64,000 bases of DNA from Sphingobium sufflavum (GCF_021403115.1 NZ_JAJSSH010000003.1:186001-250000); one strand, 5' to 3'; positions 24,746 to 35,130 are shown, numbered from the stretch's first letter. Notes: generated by a model from the sequence alone, not told the origin. Numbers and translations are program-made.

Positions 24746-27220
24746 TCAGAAATTATAGCGCAGCGACGCCGACACGGTTCGCCCGTTGATCGCCCGGCCT
24801 GAACCGATGCCATTGGTCGGCACCGTGCTCTGCGAGATTTCGAACAGACCCACGGCGTTGAACAGGTTGTTGGCGTTCACCATCAACTGCACCCGCGGGA
24901 TCGGCCGATACTGGACAAAGGCGTTGACCACGGTGAAGCCCGGCATCTTGAGCAGGTTGCTGTCCTGCGCATAGCTGCTGGTGATGGTCACGATGTTCGC
25001 GCCCACGGTCGCCTGCTCCGTCTCGATCTGCGGCGTCGCCTCGAACGTCCAGGCGGGCTGGTGGCGCGGTTCCTTGCCGGTCAGCGTCGGGTCCAGCTTG
25101 TCCTGCGTGATCTTCGCCTTGGTGTAAGTCGCGCCGCCGGTGATGCTGAAGATGCCCCGGCGATAGCTGCCCTCCAGTTCCAGGCCCGACGCGCGATAGG
25201 CGCGGATGGTCTGGTTGGCGGAGCCGTTCAGCACATTATGATCGTCGGCATGGGCCAGAAAGGCGGTGGCGTTCAGCGTCGCATTGCCGGTGCGCAGCTT
25301 GATGCCGCCTTCGAGCTGGCGCACCTCGTCATAGGTGTCGCTGTTGCTGGCGACGCTGCCGTCCACGGCGCTGACGATGGGGGTGAACAGGATTTTGTCG
25401 GCATTGGCCCGCCCGCCCCGGCTGTATCGGGCAAAGGCCGACAGCGCTTGCGCGATGCGATAGTTCACGCCCGCCGAGTAGCTGACATAATGATAGTTGT
25501 AGTTGACCGGTGCGGGCTGGGACAGCGGCAGGAAGGCCACCGCCGCCTCCGGTGCGGAGATCAGGCCGTCGCCATTCACGTCATAGGCGACCTGCCCGAC
25601 CCGGCCACCGCCCAGGTCCGCGCCATAGAGCGAACCGCGCACCCGCCCGCTGTCATAGCGCAGGCTGCCGCCGATCGCGATCTTGCCGACATGATAGTTG
25701 ATCGATCCATAGGGGGCCGTGATGTCATAATCGACGTCGAAGATGCGGCGGAACTTGCTGGTCCGCCCACGTCCGAAGGCATAATAGCCGTCCAGCGTCT
25801 GCGCCACGCCGCCCGCGCTGGTGATGTTGACCATCGCGGTCTGGCCATTGCCCGCCACATCCACGTCGATGGCGGAATGGAGCCACTCGGCGCGCAGCTT
25901 CTGGATCGCCTTGTACAGGCCGGCGGTGACGGTCAGGTTGCCGCCGCCGATCGGCCACACCCTGGTGGCGCGGAAATCATTGGTGAAATTGTCGAGCGAC
26001 CGGGCGCGCGTCTCCGCCATATAATAGAGGGCGAGCAGGCCGTTGCCGTTGATCGGCGATCCCGCCGCGATCGGCCGTCCGGCGTTGGGGCCGCTGGCAT
26101 AGCTGGCGGTCGCGCCCGCCCCGGCCTGCGACGCGGCGAAGGCGGCGACCGTATCCGCGCTGTTGGCGAACACGCGCAGGAAATCGCCCGAATTGATCGA
26201 ATAGCGGACACGGTCGCTCAGCGTCCATCCCGCGATGTCGAACTGCGCCTCCAGCCCGACCGACTTCGACACCGCATGTTGCCCGTCGGATGTCGGGAAA
26301 CGGGTGAGCTGGTTCTGGCCGTTCAGCGTCGTGACCGGGCCGATATAGGGGGACAGGACGGAGTCCGTGCGAATGTCGAAATTGGGCAGGTTGGCGATGA
26401 CCGGCTTGTCGTTGGTCCCGGTCAGGCTGAAGAAATAGGGCGCAAAGGTGGGCGAGCGGTCGTCCAGATATTTGCCATAGACGCGCACATAGCCATTGCT
26501 GAACTGTTTGGTGATGTTCAGCTTGATCTGGCCGCCCTTATAGCCGTCGAAGCCGATGTTGCGCGGCCCTTCGCCCCAGCGATAGAAGCCGCCGACATGA
26601 AAGCGCAGGCTGTCGCTCAGCTTGCCGCCATAATCGGCGTCGAGCCGGTTCTCGCCATAGTCGATGCCGCGCGTGATCTGCACCGCGCCGCCCTGCGTCT
26701 CGCCGGTCTTGGACAGGATGTTGATGAGGCCGCCGGGCGAATCCGACGCAAAGGTGGAGGCGGAACCGCCGCGGATGGACTCGATCTGCGCCACGTTGAA
26801 ATCGGTGCGCAGGAAGACGTCGCCGCCAAAGTTGAAGAAGTCGCCGAATTCGAGGGCGGGCAGGCCGTCCTCTTGCAACTGCATATATTTGGAGCCACCG
26901 GCGGCCAGTGGCAGGCCGCGCACGGTGTAGTTGGCGTTCCCCTCGCCAATGCCGGATTCCACGCGCAGGCCGGGCATGGTGCGCAATATGTCGGCCAGCG
27001 GGCGGGGGCCGAGCTTTTCATATTCGCTGGCCCTGATCGCGCTGGTGGAGGTCGCGCTGTCGAGCCGGTCGCGGCCCTTGGCGACGCCAGTGGAGAAAAT
27101 CTCCTTCTGCGGCGCCTGCGGCTTTGCCTTGCCCTTGGCGGCGGTGTCGCCCTGCGCCCATGCGGGGGCGGCGACGGCCAGCAATTCCATTCCGACGAGT
27201 AGGTACGCGGCCTTCTTCAC
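24746..27220 (-). CDS. TonB-dependent outer-membrane receptor
   Basis: Outer-membrane active transporter of 824 residues. Signal peptide ends AWAQG. Plug domain (about 45-165) shows ILRTMPGLRVESG, NYTVRGLP, and the SDSPGGLINILSKTG segment; the beta-barrel ends in the aromatic C-terminus SLRYNF. GTG 27220 is the start, with AGGGAG seven bases upstream. Unlike the other two receptors here it lacks the VTARRR motif near the N-terminus; the plug resembles siderophore-type receptors, but the ligand is not known. It lies upstream of and co-directional with the oxidoreductase, separated by a terminator. Confidence 0.93.
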   Translation of the reverse strand: MKKAAYLLVGMELLAVAAPAWAQGDTAAKGKAKPQAPQKEIFSTGVAKGRDRLDSATSTSAIRASEYEKLGPRPLADILRTMPGLRVESGIGEGNANYTVRGLPLAAGGSKYMQLQEDGLPALEFGDFFNFGGDVFLRTDFNVAQIESIRGGSASTFASDSPGGLINILSKTGETQGGAVQITRGIDYGENRLDADYGGKLSDSLRFHVGGFYRWGEGPRNIGFDGYKGGQIKLNITKQFSNGYVRVYGKYLDDRSPTFAPYFFSLTGTNDKPVIANLPNFDIRTDSVLSPYIGPVTTLNGQNQLTRFPTSDGQHAVSKSVGLEAQFDIAGWTLSDRVRYSINSGDFLRVFANSADTVAAFAASQAGAGATASYASGPNAGRPIAAGSPINGNGLLALYYMAETRARSLDNFTNDFRATRVWPIGGGNLTVTAGLYKAIQKLRAEWLHSAIDVDVAGNGQTAMVNITSAGGVAQTLDGYYAFGRGRTSKFRRIFDVDYDITAPYGSINYHVGKIAIGGSLRYDSGRVRGSLYGADLGGGRVGQVAYDVNGDGLISAPEAAVAFLPLSQPAPVNYNYHYVSYSAGVNYRIAQALSAFARYSRGGRANADKILFTPIVSAVDGSVASNSDTYDEVRQLEGGIKLRTGNATLNATAFLAHADDHNVLNGSANQTIRAYRASGLELEGSYRRGIFSITGGATYTKAKITQDKLDPTLTGKEPRHQPAWTFEATPQIETEQATVGANIVTITSSYAQDSNLLKMPGFTVVNAFVQYRPIPRVQLMVNANNLFNAVGLFEISQSTVPTNGIGSGRAINGRTVSASLRYNF

Positions 27221-27290
27221 CCCAGCTCTCCCTGATTATGTGCGCCTGTTCCGGTGTCCTGTTGGCGATCTATAAGACAGCTATCGCAGA

Positions 27291-27316
27291 CTTGCCTAAA
27301 GATAGGATTAAGCAAG
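27291..27316. promoter_or_regulatory. Inverted repeat CTTGC-N16-GCAAG upstream of the TonB receptor
   Basis: Five-base arms separated by 16 bp in the AT-rich region about 70-95 bp upstream of the receptor start. A possible -10 TATAGA lies nearer the gene. Weak, position-based evidence only. Confidence 0.25.
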
Positions 27317-27515
27317 AAACACACCGCTATCCGGCCAAGCATCGGACCAGCCTATTTTGCTTGATTTCAAGATATTGGACGAACCGCCACAGTATCGCCG
27401 CCGCGCCGCCGCCGAACAGAATCAGGCCGGCCGACCGCATAAAGCGCGTCCCATCCCTTGCAATCGCCGCCGCTGGCTCTAGCGTCGCGGCAGGATAGTG
27501 GGGGAGAATGACGGG

Positions 27516-27836
27516 ATGAGCGACCGGGATGAAGACGCATTGGTCGCCGCCGTCGCGGCGGACCCGCGCTATGCGGCGCTGGTGCGGCAGCGGTCGCGGC
27601 TGGGCTGGAGCCTGTCCGCGCTGATCTTCATCGCTTTCGTCGGCTATCTGCTGCTGATCGCGTTCGACAAATCCCTGCTGGCGACGCCCATCGGGGCGGG
27701 CGTGACCTCGCTCGGCATCCCGGTGGGGCTGGGCCTCATCCTGCTCGCCATCGCGCTGACCGGCGTTTACGTCGCCCGCGCCAACAGCGATTATGACGCC
27801 CGGATGGCCGCGATCCTGAAGGACCATGGCGCATGA
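27516..27836 (+). CDS. DUF485 family membrane protein (symporter partner)
   Basis: A 106-residue YjcH-like protein with two TM helices (about 33-56 and 65-89). [19 protein letters not shown] is the usual DUF485 N-terminus. In many bacteria this gene directly precedes the acetate/cation symporter, as here, with a 4-bp stop/start overlap. GGGAG lies upstream of ATG 27516; a GTG at 27498 would add six residues. It is thought to help assemble or regulate the symporter. Confidence 0.9.
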   Translation: MSDRDEDALVAAVAADPRYAALVRQRSRLGWSLSALIFIAFVGYLLLIAFDKSLLATPIGAGVTSLGIPVGLGLILLAIALTGVYVARANSDYDARMAAILKDHGA

Positions 27837-29617
27837 CCGCCCGCGCCTCCGCCGCCACTCCAGCCGCGAGCCGCACGCCAGTTGCTGCCCCCGTGGCGGC
27901 GCTCGCCTCCACCGCTCCCGCTGCGGCCCTCGCTTTTGCCGCTGCCGCCCTGCTCGTCCCCATGCCCGCCCTCGCGGCGGCGCTGGAGGGGCAGGCGCAG
28001 CAACAGCCGCTCAACTGGGCCGCGATCCTGATGTTCGTCGCCTTCGTCGGGCTGACTCTGTGGATTACCAAGCTGGCGGCGGCGCGCACCCGCACCGCGT
28101 CCGACTTCTACACCGCGGGTGGCGGGATCAGCGGTTTTCAGAACGGCCTCGCCATGGCGGGCGACTATATGTCCGCCGCCTCCTTCCTCGGCATTTCGGC
28201 GCAGATCTTCACCGATGGCTATGACGGCCTCATCTATTCCACCGGCTTTCTGGTCGGCTGGCCGATCCTGCTGTTCCTGATGGCGGAGCGGCTGCGCAAT
28301 CTGGGCCGTTTCACCTTTGCGGATGTCGCCTCCTATCGCTTTGCCCAGCCGCCGGTGCGCACCTTCTCGGCGGTCAGCACGCTGCTGGTCGTCTCCTTCT
28401 ATCTGATCGCGCAGATGGTCGGCGCGGGACAGCTCATCAAGCTGCTGTTCGGCCTGCCCTATGGCGTGGCGCTGGCCATCGTCGGCGTGCTGATGATGCT
28501 TTACGTCCTGTTCGGCGGGATGCGCGCCACGACATGGGTTCAGATCATCAAGGCGGTGCTGCTGCTGGGCGGCGCGACCTTCATGGCGCTGATGGTGCTG
28601 GCGCACATGGGCTTTTCGTTCGAGGCGCTGTTCGCCCGCGCGGTGGCGGTCAAGACGGACGCGGCTCTCTCCGGCGGGGCGGGCGTGGCGGAGGCGGCGG
28701 AGCGGGGCCGGTCGATCATGGCCCCCGGCAATTTCATCAAGGATCCGGTGTCCGCCATCTCCTTCGGCCTTGCGCTGATGCTCGGCACCGCCGGCCTGCC
28801 GCATATCCTGATGCGCTTCTTCACCGTCCCCGACGCGAAGGAGGCGGGCAAGTCCGTGCTGTGGGCGACCGGCTGGATCGGCTATTTCTATATCCTCACC
28901 TTCATCATCGGCTTTGGCGCGATCGTGCTGGTGGGGACGGATGGCCACTATCTGGACGGGGAGGGCGCGTTGCGCGGCGGCGGCAACATGGCGGCGATCC
29001 ATCTCGCCCATGCCATCGGCGGGGACGCCTTCCTGGGCTTCATCTCGGCGGTGGCCTTTGCCACCATCCTTGCGGTGGTGGCCGGGCTGACCCTGTCGGG
29101 CGCGTCGGCGGTCAGCCATGATCTTTATGCGACGCTGTTCAAGAAGGGGCAGGCGAATTCGGCGGACGAACTGCGCGTCTCCCGGCTGACCACGCTGGCG
29201 CTGGGCGCGCTGGCGGTGGTGCTGGGGCTGGTGTTCGAGAAGCAGAATGTCGCCTTCATGGTCAGTCTGGCGTTCGCGCTGGCGGCGTCGGGCAATTTCC
29301 CGGTGCTGGTCATGTCGCTGCTGTGGAGCGGCTGCACCACGCGCGGCGCGGCATGGGGCGGGGCGATCGGCCTGCTGACCGCCTTCGTGCTGACGATGCT
29401 GTCCCCCACGGTGTGGACCAACAGCCTCCATCTGGGGGATGCGCCCTTCCCCTACAGCTCGGCGGCGATCTTCTCCGTCCCGGCGGGTTTCCTCGCGATC
29501 TGGCTGATCTCCTTGCTGGACCGTTCCCCGCGCGCGGCGGTGGACAAGGCGGGCTATCCGGCGCAGCGGGTGCGGGCGGAAACCGGGATCGGGGCCTTCG
29601 GCGCATCCGACCATTAG
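27833..29617 (+). CDS. ActP-type cation/acetate symporter (SSS family)
   Basis: Sodium:solute symporter, 594 residues with about 13 TM helices and a cleavable, Ala-rich N-terminal signal (about 1-50). Motifs: [30 protein letters not shown], the cation-site region, and [16 protein letters not shown]. It is longer than E. coli ActP mainly because of the N-terminal signal region. The start overlaps DUF485. The likely substrate is acetate or another short carboxylate, which fits carbon catabolism by the surrounding genes. Confidence 0.92.
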   Translation: MTARASAATPAASRTPVAAPVAALASTAPAAALAFAAAALLVPMPALAAALEGQAQQQPLNWAAILMFVAFVGLTLWITKLAAARTRTASDFYTAGGGISGFQNGLAMAGDYMSAASFLGISAQIFTDGYDGLIYSTGFLVGWPILLFLMAERLRNLGRFTFADVASYRFAQPPVRTFSAVSTLLVVSFYLIAQMVGAGQLIKLLFGLPYGVALAIVGVLMMLYVLFGGMRATTWVQIIKAVLLLGGATFMALMVLAHMGFSFEALFARAVAVKTDAALSGGAGVAEAAERGRSIMAPGNFIKDPVSAISFGLALMLGTAGLPHILMRFFTVPDAKEAGKSVLWATGWIGYFYILTFIIGFGAIVLVGTDGHYLDGEGALRGGGNMAAIHLAHAIGGDAFLGFISAVAFATILAVVAGLTLSGASAVSHDLYATLFKKGQANSADELRVSRLTTLALGALAVVLGLVFEKQNVAFMVSLAFALAASGNFPVLVMSLLWSGCTTRGAAWGGAIGLLTAFVLTMLSPTVWTNSLHLGDAPFPYSSAAIFSVPAGFLAIWLISLLDRSPRAAVDKAGYPAQRVRAETGIGAFGASDH

Positions 29618-29630
29618 GGTCATCATGGAA

Positions 29631-29667
29631 CGGAGGAAGGCCGCCCTATGGGGACAGCCTTCCTCCG
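29631..29667. terminator. Bidirectional hairpin between convergent genes
   Basis: CGGAGGAAGGC (29631-29641) pairs perfectly over 11 bp with GCCTTCCTCCG (29657-29667), loop 15 bases. It lies in the 60 bp between the convergent symporter and cupin genes; no T tract on either strand. Confidence 0.6.
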
Positions 29668-29677
29668 ATAGCGGGTT

Positions 29678-30427
29678 TCAGCCCAGCCGATAGATGGCGA
29701 ACGCCTTGGCGACATGCTCCCGGCTTTCCCAGCCGCAGTGCGATCCGCGCTCGGCCAGCACCACGTCGCCCGTGGCAAAGCTCTGCGCCCGGCCATTCTC
29801 GTCGCTGAAGGTGACGCTGCCGGTCAGGATATGCATGATCTCATGATGGCCATAGAGGAAGCCGTGCCGGTGGTAGGGCGTGCTGTCCCAGGTGCCGCAC
29901 ACGAACTTCCCGTCATCGACGCGATAGTCGTTGAAGTTGCGGCAATCGGGCGCGGGGCCGATCAAGATGTCGGCGGCGGGCTTGGCGGAGGGTTCCAGCG
30001 GCGGGTTCTTCGTGATCGGGGTGATCGCCGCGCCGCTCGGCTGGCTGTCGGCATAGGTCATGACGATGGCCACCGTGCCCGCATCGGCGCTCCACGCAAA
30101 GGCCGCGCCATGGGGGATGACCGCCGCGTCGCCATCGGCCAGAACATGCGCCCCGGCCGCATCGCTCAGGCGCAGCGCGCCGGCGACGACGATCAGGAAC
30201 TCATCATTCGGCAGCGCGTCGACCCGGCCCTCGCCCGCGTCCAGCGTCAGGGCGCTCACCGGGCTGGGCGCGCCGGAGGAGAGCAGGACGGTGCGGCTGG
30301 CCAGAAAGTCGCCGCGCGCCGGACCGGCGGTCGCCGCCGCCTGTGCACCAAAGGCGCGCAGGTCGAGGAAGGATGGCGCGCGCGTCGCCGCGTTCGGGGC
30401 TTCGGGGGATTGGGTCTGGGTGTCCAT
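29678..30427 (-). CDS. Two-domain cupin protein
   Basis: A 249-residue protein with two cupin barrels: about 50-125 (ALPNDEFLIVVAGALRLSD ... VIPHGAAFAW) and about 165-245 (YHRHGFLYGHHEIMHILTG ... VVLAERGSHCGWES). The second barrel keeps several His and could bind a metal, the first lacks most His. Its type resembles EutQ/DUF861-like cupins that bind sugars or amines or protect a small molecule. It is monocistronic; function unknown. Confidence 0.82.
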   Translation of the reverse strand: MDTQTQSPEAPNAATRAPSFLDLRAFGAQAAATAGPARGDFLASRTVLLSSGAPSPVSALTLDAGEGRVDALPNDEFLIVVAGALRLSDAAGAHVLADGDAAVIPHGAAFAWSADAGTVAIVMTYADSQPSGAAITPITKNPPLEPSAKPAADILIGPAPDCRNFNDYRVDDGKFVCGTWDSTPYHRHGFLYGHHEIMHILTGSVTFSDENGRAQSFATGDVVLAERGSHCGWESREHVAKAFAIYRLG

Positions 30428-30653
30428 GGGCGCCTCTGCGAATGGGGATGGGGATGGAGCAAGGAAGGGAAATGCGCGGCCAGCTTAGGAAGCGCCGCCG
30501 ACAGGTGATGCGCTTATGCCCGCCATTTTCCGCAGCCATGCCGGATCGGGCGGCTGCGATGGCAGTTTCTGTCGCCCCTGCGCGCCGCCGCGCAAGACAA
30601 GGGGCGGACCACCGCCCGCCGCCGCCCGCCGCCGGTCCGATGTCAGGCCCCGT

Positions 30654-31280
30654 TTACTCGACCGGCGGCTCGAACAGATCCTTGTAGAATCCCGATGTCT
30701 TGAGCGTGATCGTCACCGGCGTCTCGCCGCCATTGCGCCAGTAAAAGCCGTGCGTGCCGTCGAAGGGCGCGGTGAACGACCCCTGCGCCTCGCTCAGATT
30801 TTTCTGCTTCCAATAGGTGCTGAACGCGCCCGCCGGGCCTTTGCTCGGCTCGCCATGCATGTCCTGACGGATGGGCGCGGTGGAGGTCCAGCGGAAGATC
30901 AGATGATCGCCTTTCGCCATATGCGCCTTGACCTCTATGCCGCTGTGCGGCGCGAGGGTCAGCGTCTTTTCGTCGGAGCGCAGCGGCGTGCGCGCTTCGA
31001 TATTTTCCTTCACCTGCGCCGGGATCGTCAGAGTCTGTGTTGGGGCCTGCGTCGCGGCGCTTTGCGGCGTCGCGCTGTCCGGCGCATCCTCCGCCTCCGC
31101 GCCCGCCGCCATGCGGGTGAGGCCCAACGCCTTGCCCACGCCGGTCGGGTCGATGCCCCATTCGGCGGGCAGGACGACCAGCGTCAGGATGACGGCGGCG
31201 GCGGCGGCCGCGCCCAGCGTGGCACGGCCCAGCGCGCCGCGCGATGCCTGATAGGGAAGCGTGCTGTTGGCGGCGGTCAT
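30654..31280 (-). CDS. Single-span membrane anchor protein of the HupE-type operon
   Basis: A 208-residue protein with one TM helix (about 20-40) after a short cytoplasmic N-terminus, an Ala/Thr/Gln-rich linker, then a periplasmic beta-sandwich-like domain: TLTIPAQVKENIEARTPLRS, GIEVKAHMAKGDHLIFRW, GTHGFYWRNGGETPVTITLK. It ends FYKDLFEPPVE. Start 31280 overlaps the HupE-like stop (ATGA). Proteins of this description accompany HupE/DUF4198 metal systems, probably as accessory factors; direct function unknown. Confidence 0.8.
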   Translation of the reverse strand: MTAANSTLPYQASRGALGRATLGAAAAAAVILTLVVLPAEWGIDPTGVGKALGLTRMAAGAEAEDAPDSATPQSAATQAPTQTLTIPAQVKENIEARTPLRSDEKTLTLAPHSGIEVKAHMAKGDHLIFRWTSTAPIRQDMHGEPSKGPAGAFSTYWKQKNLSEAQGSFTAPFDGTHGFYWRNGGETPVTITLKTSGFYKDLFEPPVE

Positions 31281-31993
31281 GATGCAGTCTCCGCGAAATA
31301 GCCGGCGATCTGATAGCCGGTGAGGACGAAACCCGCGCACATCAGCGCGGCGTTGGCGACGACGACGCTGCGGTTGAAACTGGGCGTCGTGCGCCACAGC
31401 GTCATCAGGATCAGGATGATGGACAGGGCGATCACCTGTCCGGTTTCCACGCCGATGTTGAAACTGATCAGGTTGGTGAGCAGTCCGTCGCGAGACGAAA
31501 CCAGATCCTGCAATTTCGTGGCGAGGCCGAAGCCATGAAAGAAGCCGAAGATGAGGACGGCCGCCTTCTGGTTCGGCTGGAAACCGAACAGGGTCGGAAA
31601 GGCGCCCAGATTGTCGAGCGCCTTATAGACGACGGAAAGCCCGATGATCGCGTCGATGATGAACGGGTTGGCGTGCAGGTTGAACATCACGCCCGCCAGC
31701 AGGGTGGTGCTGTGCCCGATCGCGAACAGGGTCACATAGGTCCACACATCCTTGAGGCGGTAGAGGAAGAAGATGACCCCGAACAGGAAGAGCAGATGGT
31801 CGTACCCCGTCACCATATGCTTGGCGCCCAGGTACATGTAGGGGATGATGTTGACCCCCGGATTGGCCATGATGAAGGCCTTGTCCCCTTCCGCCACGCC
31901 ATGGGCCAGTGCGTCACCGGCAAAGGCGAGCAGGGCGACGGTCATGAGGGCGGTTGCGGGCAGGCTTCGAAGTCGGGGAGGCATGAGGCGCAT
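31277..31993 (-). CDS. HupE/UreJ-like membrane transporter
   Basis: Membrane protein of 238 residues with a signal sequence (ends AFAGDALA-HG) and about six TM helices. The family signatures HMVTGYDHLLFLFGV, FAIGHSTTLL and FGFFHGFGLA give the His/Asp-rich metal-binding TM faces known from HupE nickel and cobalt permeases. Mature N-terminus starts HG, a possible metal site. It lies between the small exported protein and the anchor protein; the four genes are co-directional. Metal identity (Ni, Co or Cu) is not settled by sequence. Confidence 0.88.
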   Translation of the reverse strand: MRLMPPRLRSLPATALMTVALLAFAGDALAHGVAEGDKAFIMANPGVNIIPYMYLGAKHMVTGYDHLLFLFGVIFFLYRLKDVWTYVTLFAIGHSTTLLAGVMFNLHANPFIIDAIIGLSVVYKALDNLGAFPTLFGFQPNQKAAVLIFGFFHGFGLATKLQDLVSSRDGLLTNLISFNIGVETGQVIALSIILILMTLWRTTPSFNRSVVVANAALMCAGFVLTGYQIAGYFAETAS

Positions 31994-32159
31994 CGCAAGG
32001 CCCTTTGCGGGAGGGAAGGGGGAAGACGGCTGACGGCTGGCGGATCGTGGTGATGTGGCCCGCCCGGCCTTCTCCGGTGGGGAGGAAAGGCGTTCGCGAC
32101 ACCCCCTTCGAAGGGACGGCCCGCCATCATTTCTGACAACGGGCCGCAGGGGGAGAGGC

Positions 32160-32543
32160 TTATTTGATGAGGAAGGTGGCCCCGTATCGCGCCTTGCTGG
32201 CGTTATCGACGACCATCACGCCGACATTCGCGCCCTTGGGCAGCTTCAGCCCCTTGGCGAAGAATTTATGGCCGCCCGCCGGGGCCAGCGCCACTTCGCT
32301 CTTCTTGCCGGCGGCGGAGATGGTCAGCTTGCCGGTCATGGCGGCGGCGTCCACCGGCTCGTCCTCGTCCAGCACATAGACGGTGACGCCCGCCGGGGCG
32401 GTGACCAGTTCGAACAGGGTTTCACCGGTCATCTGCACGACGCCGCCATGCTGCGGCTTGGTGATGCCATGCGCCAGGGCCGCACCCGAAAGGCCCAGCG
32501 CGGAGAGGCAGAGGAGGAGGGGGAGTGTCGTCTTCATCGTCAT
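32160..32543 (-). CDS. Small exported protein, His-start, metal operon
   Basis: A 127-residue secreted protein. After the signal peptide (ends ALA) the mature chain begins HGITKPQHGGVVQM, a His-rich N-terminus that could chelate a metal ion. The rest is a beta-rich single domain (LFELVTAPAGVTVYVLDEDEPVD, GHKFFAKGLKLPKGANVGVMV). No named family recognised. It lies 19 bp downstream of the DUF4198 gene and 166 bp upstream of the HupE-like gene. Confidence 0.8.
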   Translation of the reverse strand: MTMKTTLPLLLCLSALGLSGAALAHGITKPQHGGVVQMTGETLFELVTAPAGVTVYVLDEDEPVDAAAMTGKLTISAAGKKSEVALAPAGGHKFFAKGLKLPKGANVGVMVVDNASKARYGATFLIK

Positions 32544-32562
32544 TCTCCGATCAGGGTGGCCA

Positions 32563-33306
32563 TCATTCCGGCGCGTGGGCCAGGGTGAAGTTCAGCGTCG
32601 CCGTATGCTCGATCTTGCGGTACTTGGTCGGCGCGTCGGACGGGCCGTTATAGACCGCGCGGATCACGTTCAGGCCCTGGTTGCGCACCGGCAGGGTGAT
32701 GGTGCCGTCGGCGGCGGTCATCTGTTCCTTCGCATCGGGATCGTTGACCATGTCGTTGATGACCCGCGCGCCCGCGATGGGCTTGCCCTGGAACAATATC
32801 TGATATTTCAGCGGCTGGCCCAGCGTGGTGGGGATGGCGCCGACCGGCACGATCTGGAGCGTCTGGGTCGGCAGCGCGGGGATGGGCTTGCTCAGCGGCC
32901 CCTGGATGCTGACGGCGTATTTGATGTTCTTTTCGGACACTTTGGCGCCGGGCATTTCCTCCAGCGTCTTCTTCTCGAACTCGCCGCCCTCCATGCGCGA
33001 CCAGATGCCGTTCTGGAGCACGCCGGTCACGACGGTCGGCGGCGCGTCGGCGTCGATCAGGACGATGGGCCCCGCGATGCGGGGCGTGGCCTTGATCGGC
33101 TGGTAATCGGCGTCATAGGCGGTGACATTCTCGATCAGCCCGAACCGCTTCACCATGTCGAGGTCGTCCGACCCGACGCCATAGATGATGGCCAGTTGCT
33201 TGGCGCGCTGGGCGAACCAGATGCCATGGGCATCGGCCGCGATCGGGGCGAGGGCGGTCGCGGCGAGCGCGGCGACGAAGCTGGGGGAGGAAAGCCTGAG
33301 TTTCAT
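32563..33306 (-). CDS. DUF4198 domain exported protein
   Basis: A 247-residue periplasmic protein of the DUF4198 family, whose members accompany nickel/cobalt or other metal transport. Signal peptide ends IAADA and the mature N-terminus begins HGIWFAQR, again a terminal His. Two beta-sandwich-like parts are seen, the second with [14 protein letters not shown] and [19 protein letters not shown]. First gene of the four-gene operon with the small His-start protein, HupE-like permease and anchor protein. Confidence 0.87.
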   Translation of the reverse strand: MKLRLSSPSFVAALAATALAPIAADAHGIWFAQRAKQLAIIYGVGSDDLDMVKRFGLIENVTAYDADYQPIKATPRIAGPIVLIDADAPPTVVTGVLQNGIWSRMEGGEFEKKTLEEMPGAKVSEKNIKYAVSIQGPLSKPIPALPTQTLQIVPVGAIPTTLGQPLKYQILFQGKPIAGARVINDMVNDPDAKEQMTAADGTITLPVRNQGLNVIRAVYNGPSDAPTKYRKIEHTATLNFTLAHAPE

Positions 33307-33451
33307 GCGCTAACTCCTTCTGGGCGGGTGGTTTTGTGCGACCCTGTGAGGAACAGGCTATGGCCTGCGCCCGGACTTTTATATCGCAGTAGGCGGCATG
33401 GCGGCAGATTCGGGCGTTTTGGGACCGCCCACGGAATCGGCCGCCCGCCGG

Positions 33452-34558
33452 TCAGTGGACCGCCACCGGGGCGAAGGCATCGCCCAGGCTGTGCGCGACG
33501 GAGGCGTTGACGATGGCGCCGCGATGGATGTTCAGCCCCTCGCGGAAACCCGCATCCTCGTCCAGCGCGGCCAGCCCCTTGTTGGCCAGCGCCAGCGCAT
33601 AGGGCAGGGTGGCGTTGTTGAGCGCATAGCTGGACGTCTGCGGCACCGCGCCGGGCATGTTGGCGACGCAATAATGGATGATGCCGTCCACCACATAGGT
33701 CGGGTCGTCATGGGTGGTGGGCCGCGACGTCTCGAAACATCCGCCCTGGTCGATGGCGACATCCACCAGCACCGCGTTGCGCTTCATCAGGCCCAGCATG
33801 GCGCGGGTGACCAGTTTCGGCGCGGACTTGCCGGGGATCAGCACCGCGCCGATCACCGCGTCCGCCTCCGCAATCTCCTGCTCGATGGACTCGAGGGTGG
33901 ACAGGCGGGTGCGGACCCGGCCGTCGAACAGCTCGTCGAGCTGGCGCAGGCGATTGAGCGAGCTGTCGATGATCGTCACCGCCGCGCCCATGCCGACCGC
34001 GATGCGCGCCGCATGGGTGCCGACGACGCCGCCGCCGATCACCAGGATGCGCGCCGGGGCCACGCCGGGCACGCCGCCCAGCAAGATGCCCGACCCGCCC
34101 GCATGGCGGCGCAGCGCCGCGCCCGACGCCTCGATCGACAGGCGACCCGCCACCTCGCTCATCGGGGCCAGCAGGGGCAACGCGCCGCGCGGGTCCACAA
34201 TGGTTTCATAGGCGATGGCGGAGCAGCCCGACGCCATCAGGCCGCGCGCCTGATCCGGGTCGGGGGCGAGGTGGAGGTAGGTGAACAATATCTGGTCGGG
34301 GCGCAGCATCGTCCATTCCGACGGCTGCGGTTCCTTCACCTTCACCACCATGTCGGCGGTGGCGAACACGTCGGCGGCGGTGCCGACGATCTGCGCGCCC
34401 GCGCGAATATAGGCGTCGTCATCCATGCCGATGCCCGCGCCTGCGTCGCGCTCGACCAGGACGCTGTGTCCCGCCGCGACCATCTCCCGGACGGAACCGG
34501 GCGTCAGGCCGACGCGATATTCGTGAGTTTTGATTTCCTTGGGAACGCCAACGATCAT
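33452..34558 (-). CDS. ald: Alanine dehydrogenase
   Basis: NAD-dependent L-alanine dehydrogenase (L-alanine to pyruvate plus ammonia), 368 residues, the family length. It begins [20 protein letters not shown]. Substrate-site Lys in VVKVKEP and His in TYLHLAPD, Rossmann [21 protein letters not shown], and the signature [23 protein letters not shown] are all present, as is the [23 protein letters not shown] segment. No Lrp/AsnC gene is divergent from it, which is the usual neighbour in alphaproteobacteria. Confidence 0.96.
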   Translation of the reverse strand: MIVGVPKEIKTHEYRVGLTPGSVREMVAAGHSVLVERDAGAGIGMDDDAYIRAGAQIVGTAADVFATADMVVKVKEPQPSEWTMLRPDQILFTYLHLAPDPDQARGLMASGCSAIAYETIVDPRGALPLLAPMSEVAGRLSIEASGAALRRHAGGSGILLGGVPGVAPARILVIGGGVVGTHAARIAVGMGAAVTIIDSSLNRLRQLDELFDGRVRTRLSTLESIEQEIAEADAVIGAVLIPGKSAPKLVTRAMLGLMKRNAVLVDVAIDQGGCFETSRPTTHDDPTYVVDGIIHYCVANMPGAVPQTSSYALNNATLPYALALANKGLAALDEDAGFREGLNIHRGAIVNASVAHSLGDAFAPVAVH

Positions 34559-34735
34559 GAGTGCCTCCGAGCGTCTTGCTGTGCCGTCAGGCTAGGGCGG
34601 CGCGGGCGGCATAGGCCGTCGAATGGCGGGGATTTGAAGGATGGTTTGGCCGTTATGGTGCGGCACGGCGATATGATCGCGCGGTGGGCGCCTGTCAGGC
34701 CGCGCCCGCACGACCCTGTGCACGGGGAGAGGGAG

Positions 34736-34807
34736 GGCCATTATCCTGTTTGGATATGTAGGACAGACGAACGCGAAAGGATGGCAGGCTCAAGCAGGAT
34801 AATGGCC
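34736..34807. repeat. Inverted repeat element, 13-17 bp arms
   Basis: GGCCATTATCCTG (34736-34748) and its exact complement CAGGATAATGGCC (34795-34807) frame 46 bp. The arms extend inward to 17 bp with one mismatch (next bases TTTG against CAAG). It could be a long hairpin, a short transposon-like element, or paired regulator sites. Confidence 0.6.
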
Positions 34808-35070
34808 AATAGGAAGGGGGATTTGCCCCGTTCCGCCACGCGCCACTTGAAACGTGATGACGGTAAATGCGCCCATCTGGGGCTTGCTACGCTCGCAAGG
34901 ACGATTCCAGGAAAAGTCATCATGGTCTAAATCCGCACCGGTGCGATGGATGCGCGCGGGACCAGCGCGCGGGCGAGGATAGGTGGCACAGCAATCAGCG
35001 GGGTCATCCCCCACCTGCCCGGCGATCCATCCCTGAACTGTCGCCCCGCTCCGGCTCCGTTCCCGCGTCA

Positions 35071-35130
35071 GCCATGCCCGCCTCAGCCACGCCCGCGCCA
35101 GCCACGCCCGCGCCAGCCACGCCCTTGCCG
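35071..35130. repeat. Four 15-bp tandem repeats
   Basis: Units GCCATGCCCGCCTCA, GCCACGCCCGCGCCA (twice, identical) and GCCACGCCCTTGCCG. They start 22 bp after the tetR stop. Period 15 is the same as the expansion in the amidohydrolase gene but the unit differs. Confidence 0.7.

Noticed and set aside
30530..30660. GC-rich hairpin after the HupE-type operon
   Set aside because: Stem is interrupted and no T tract follows; not strong enough to call a terminator.
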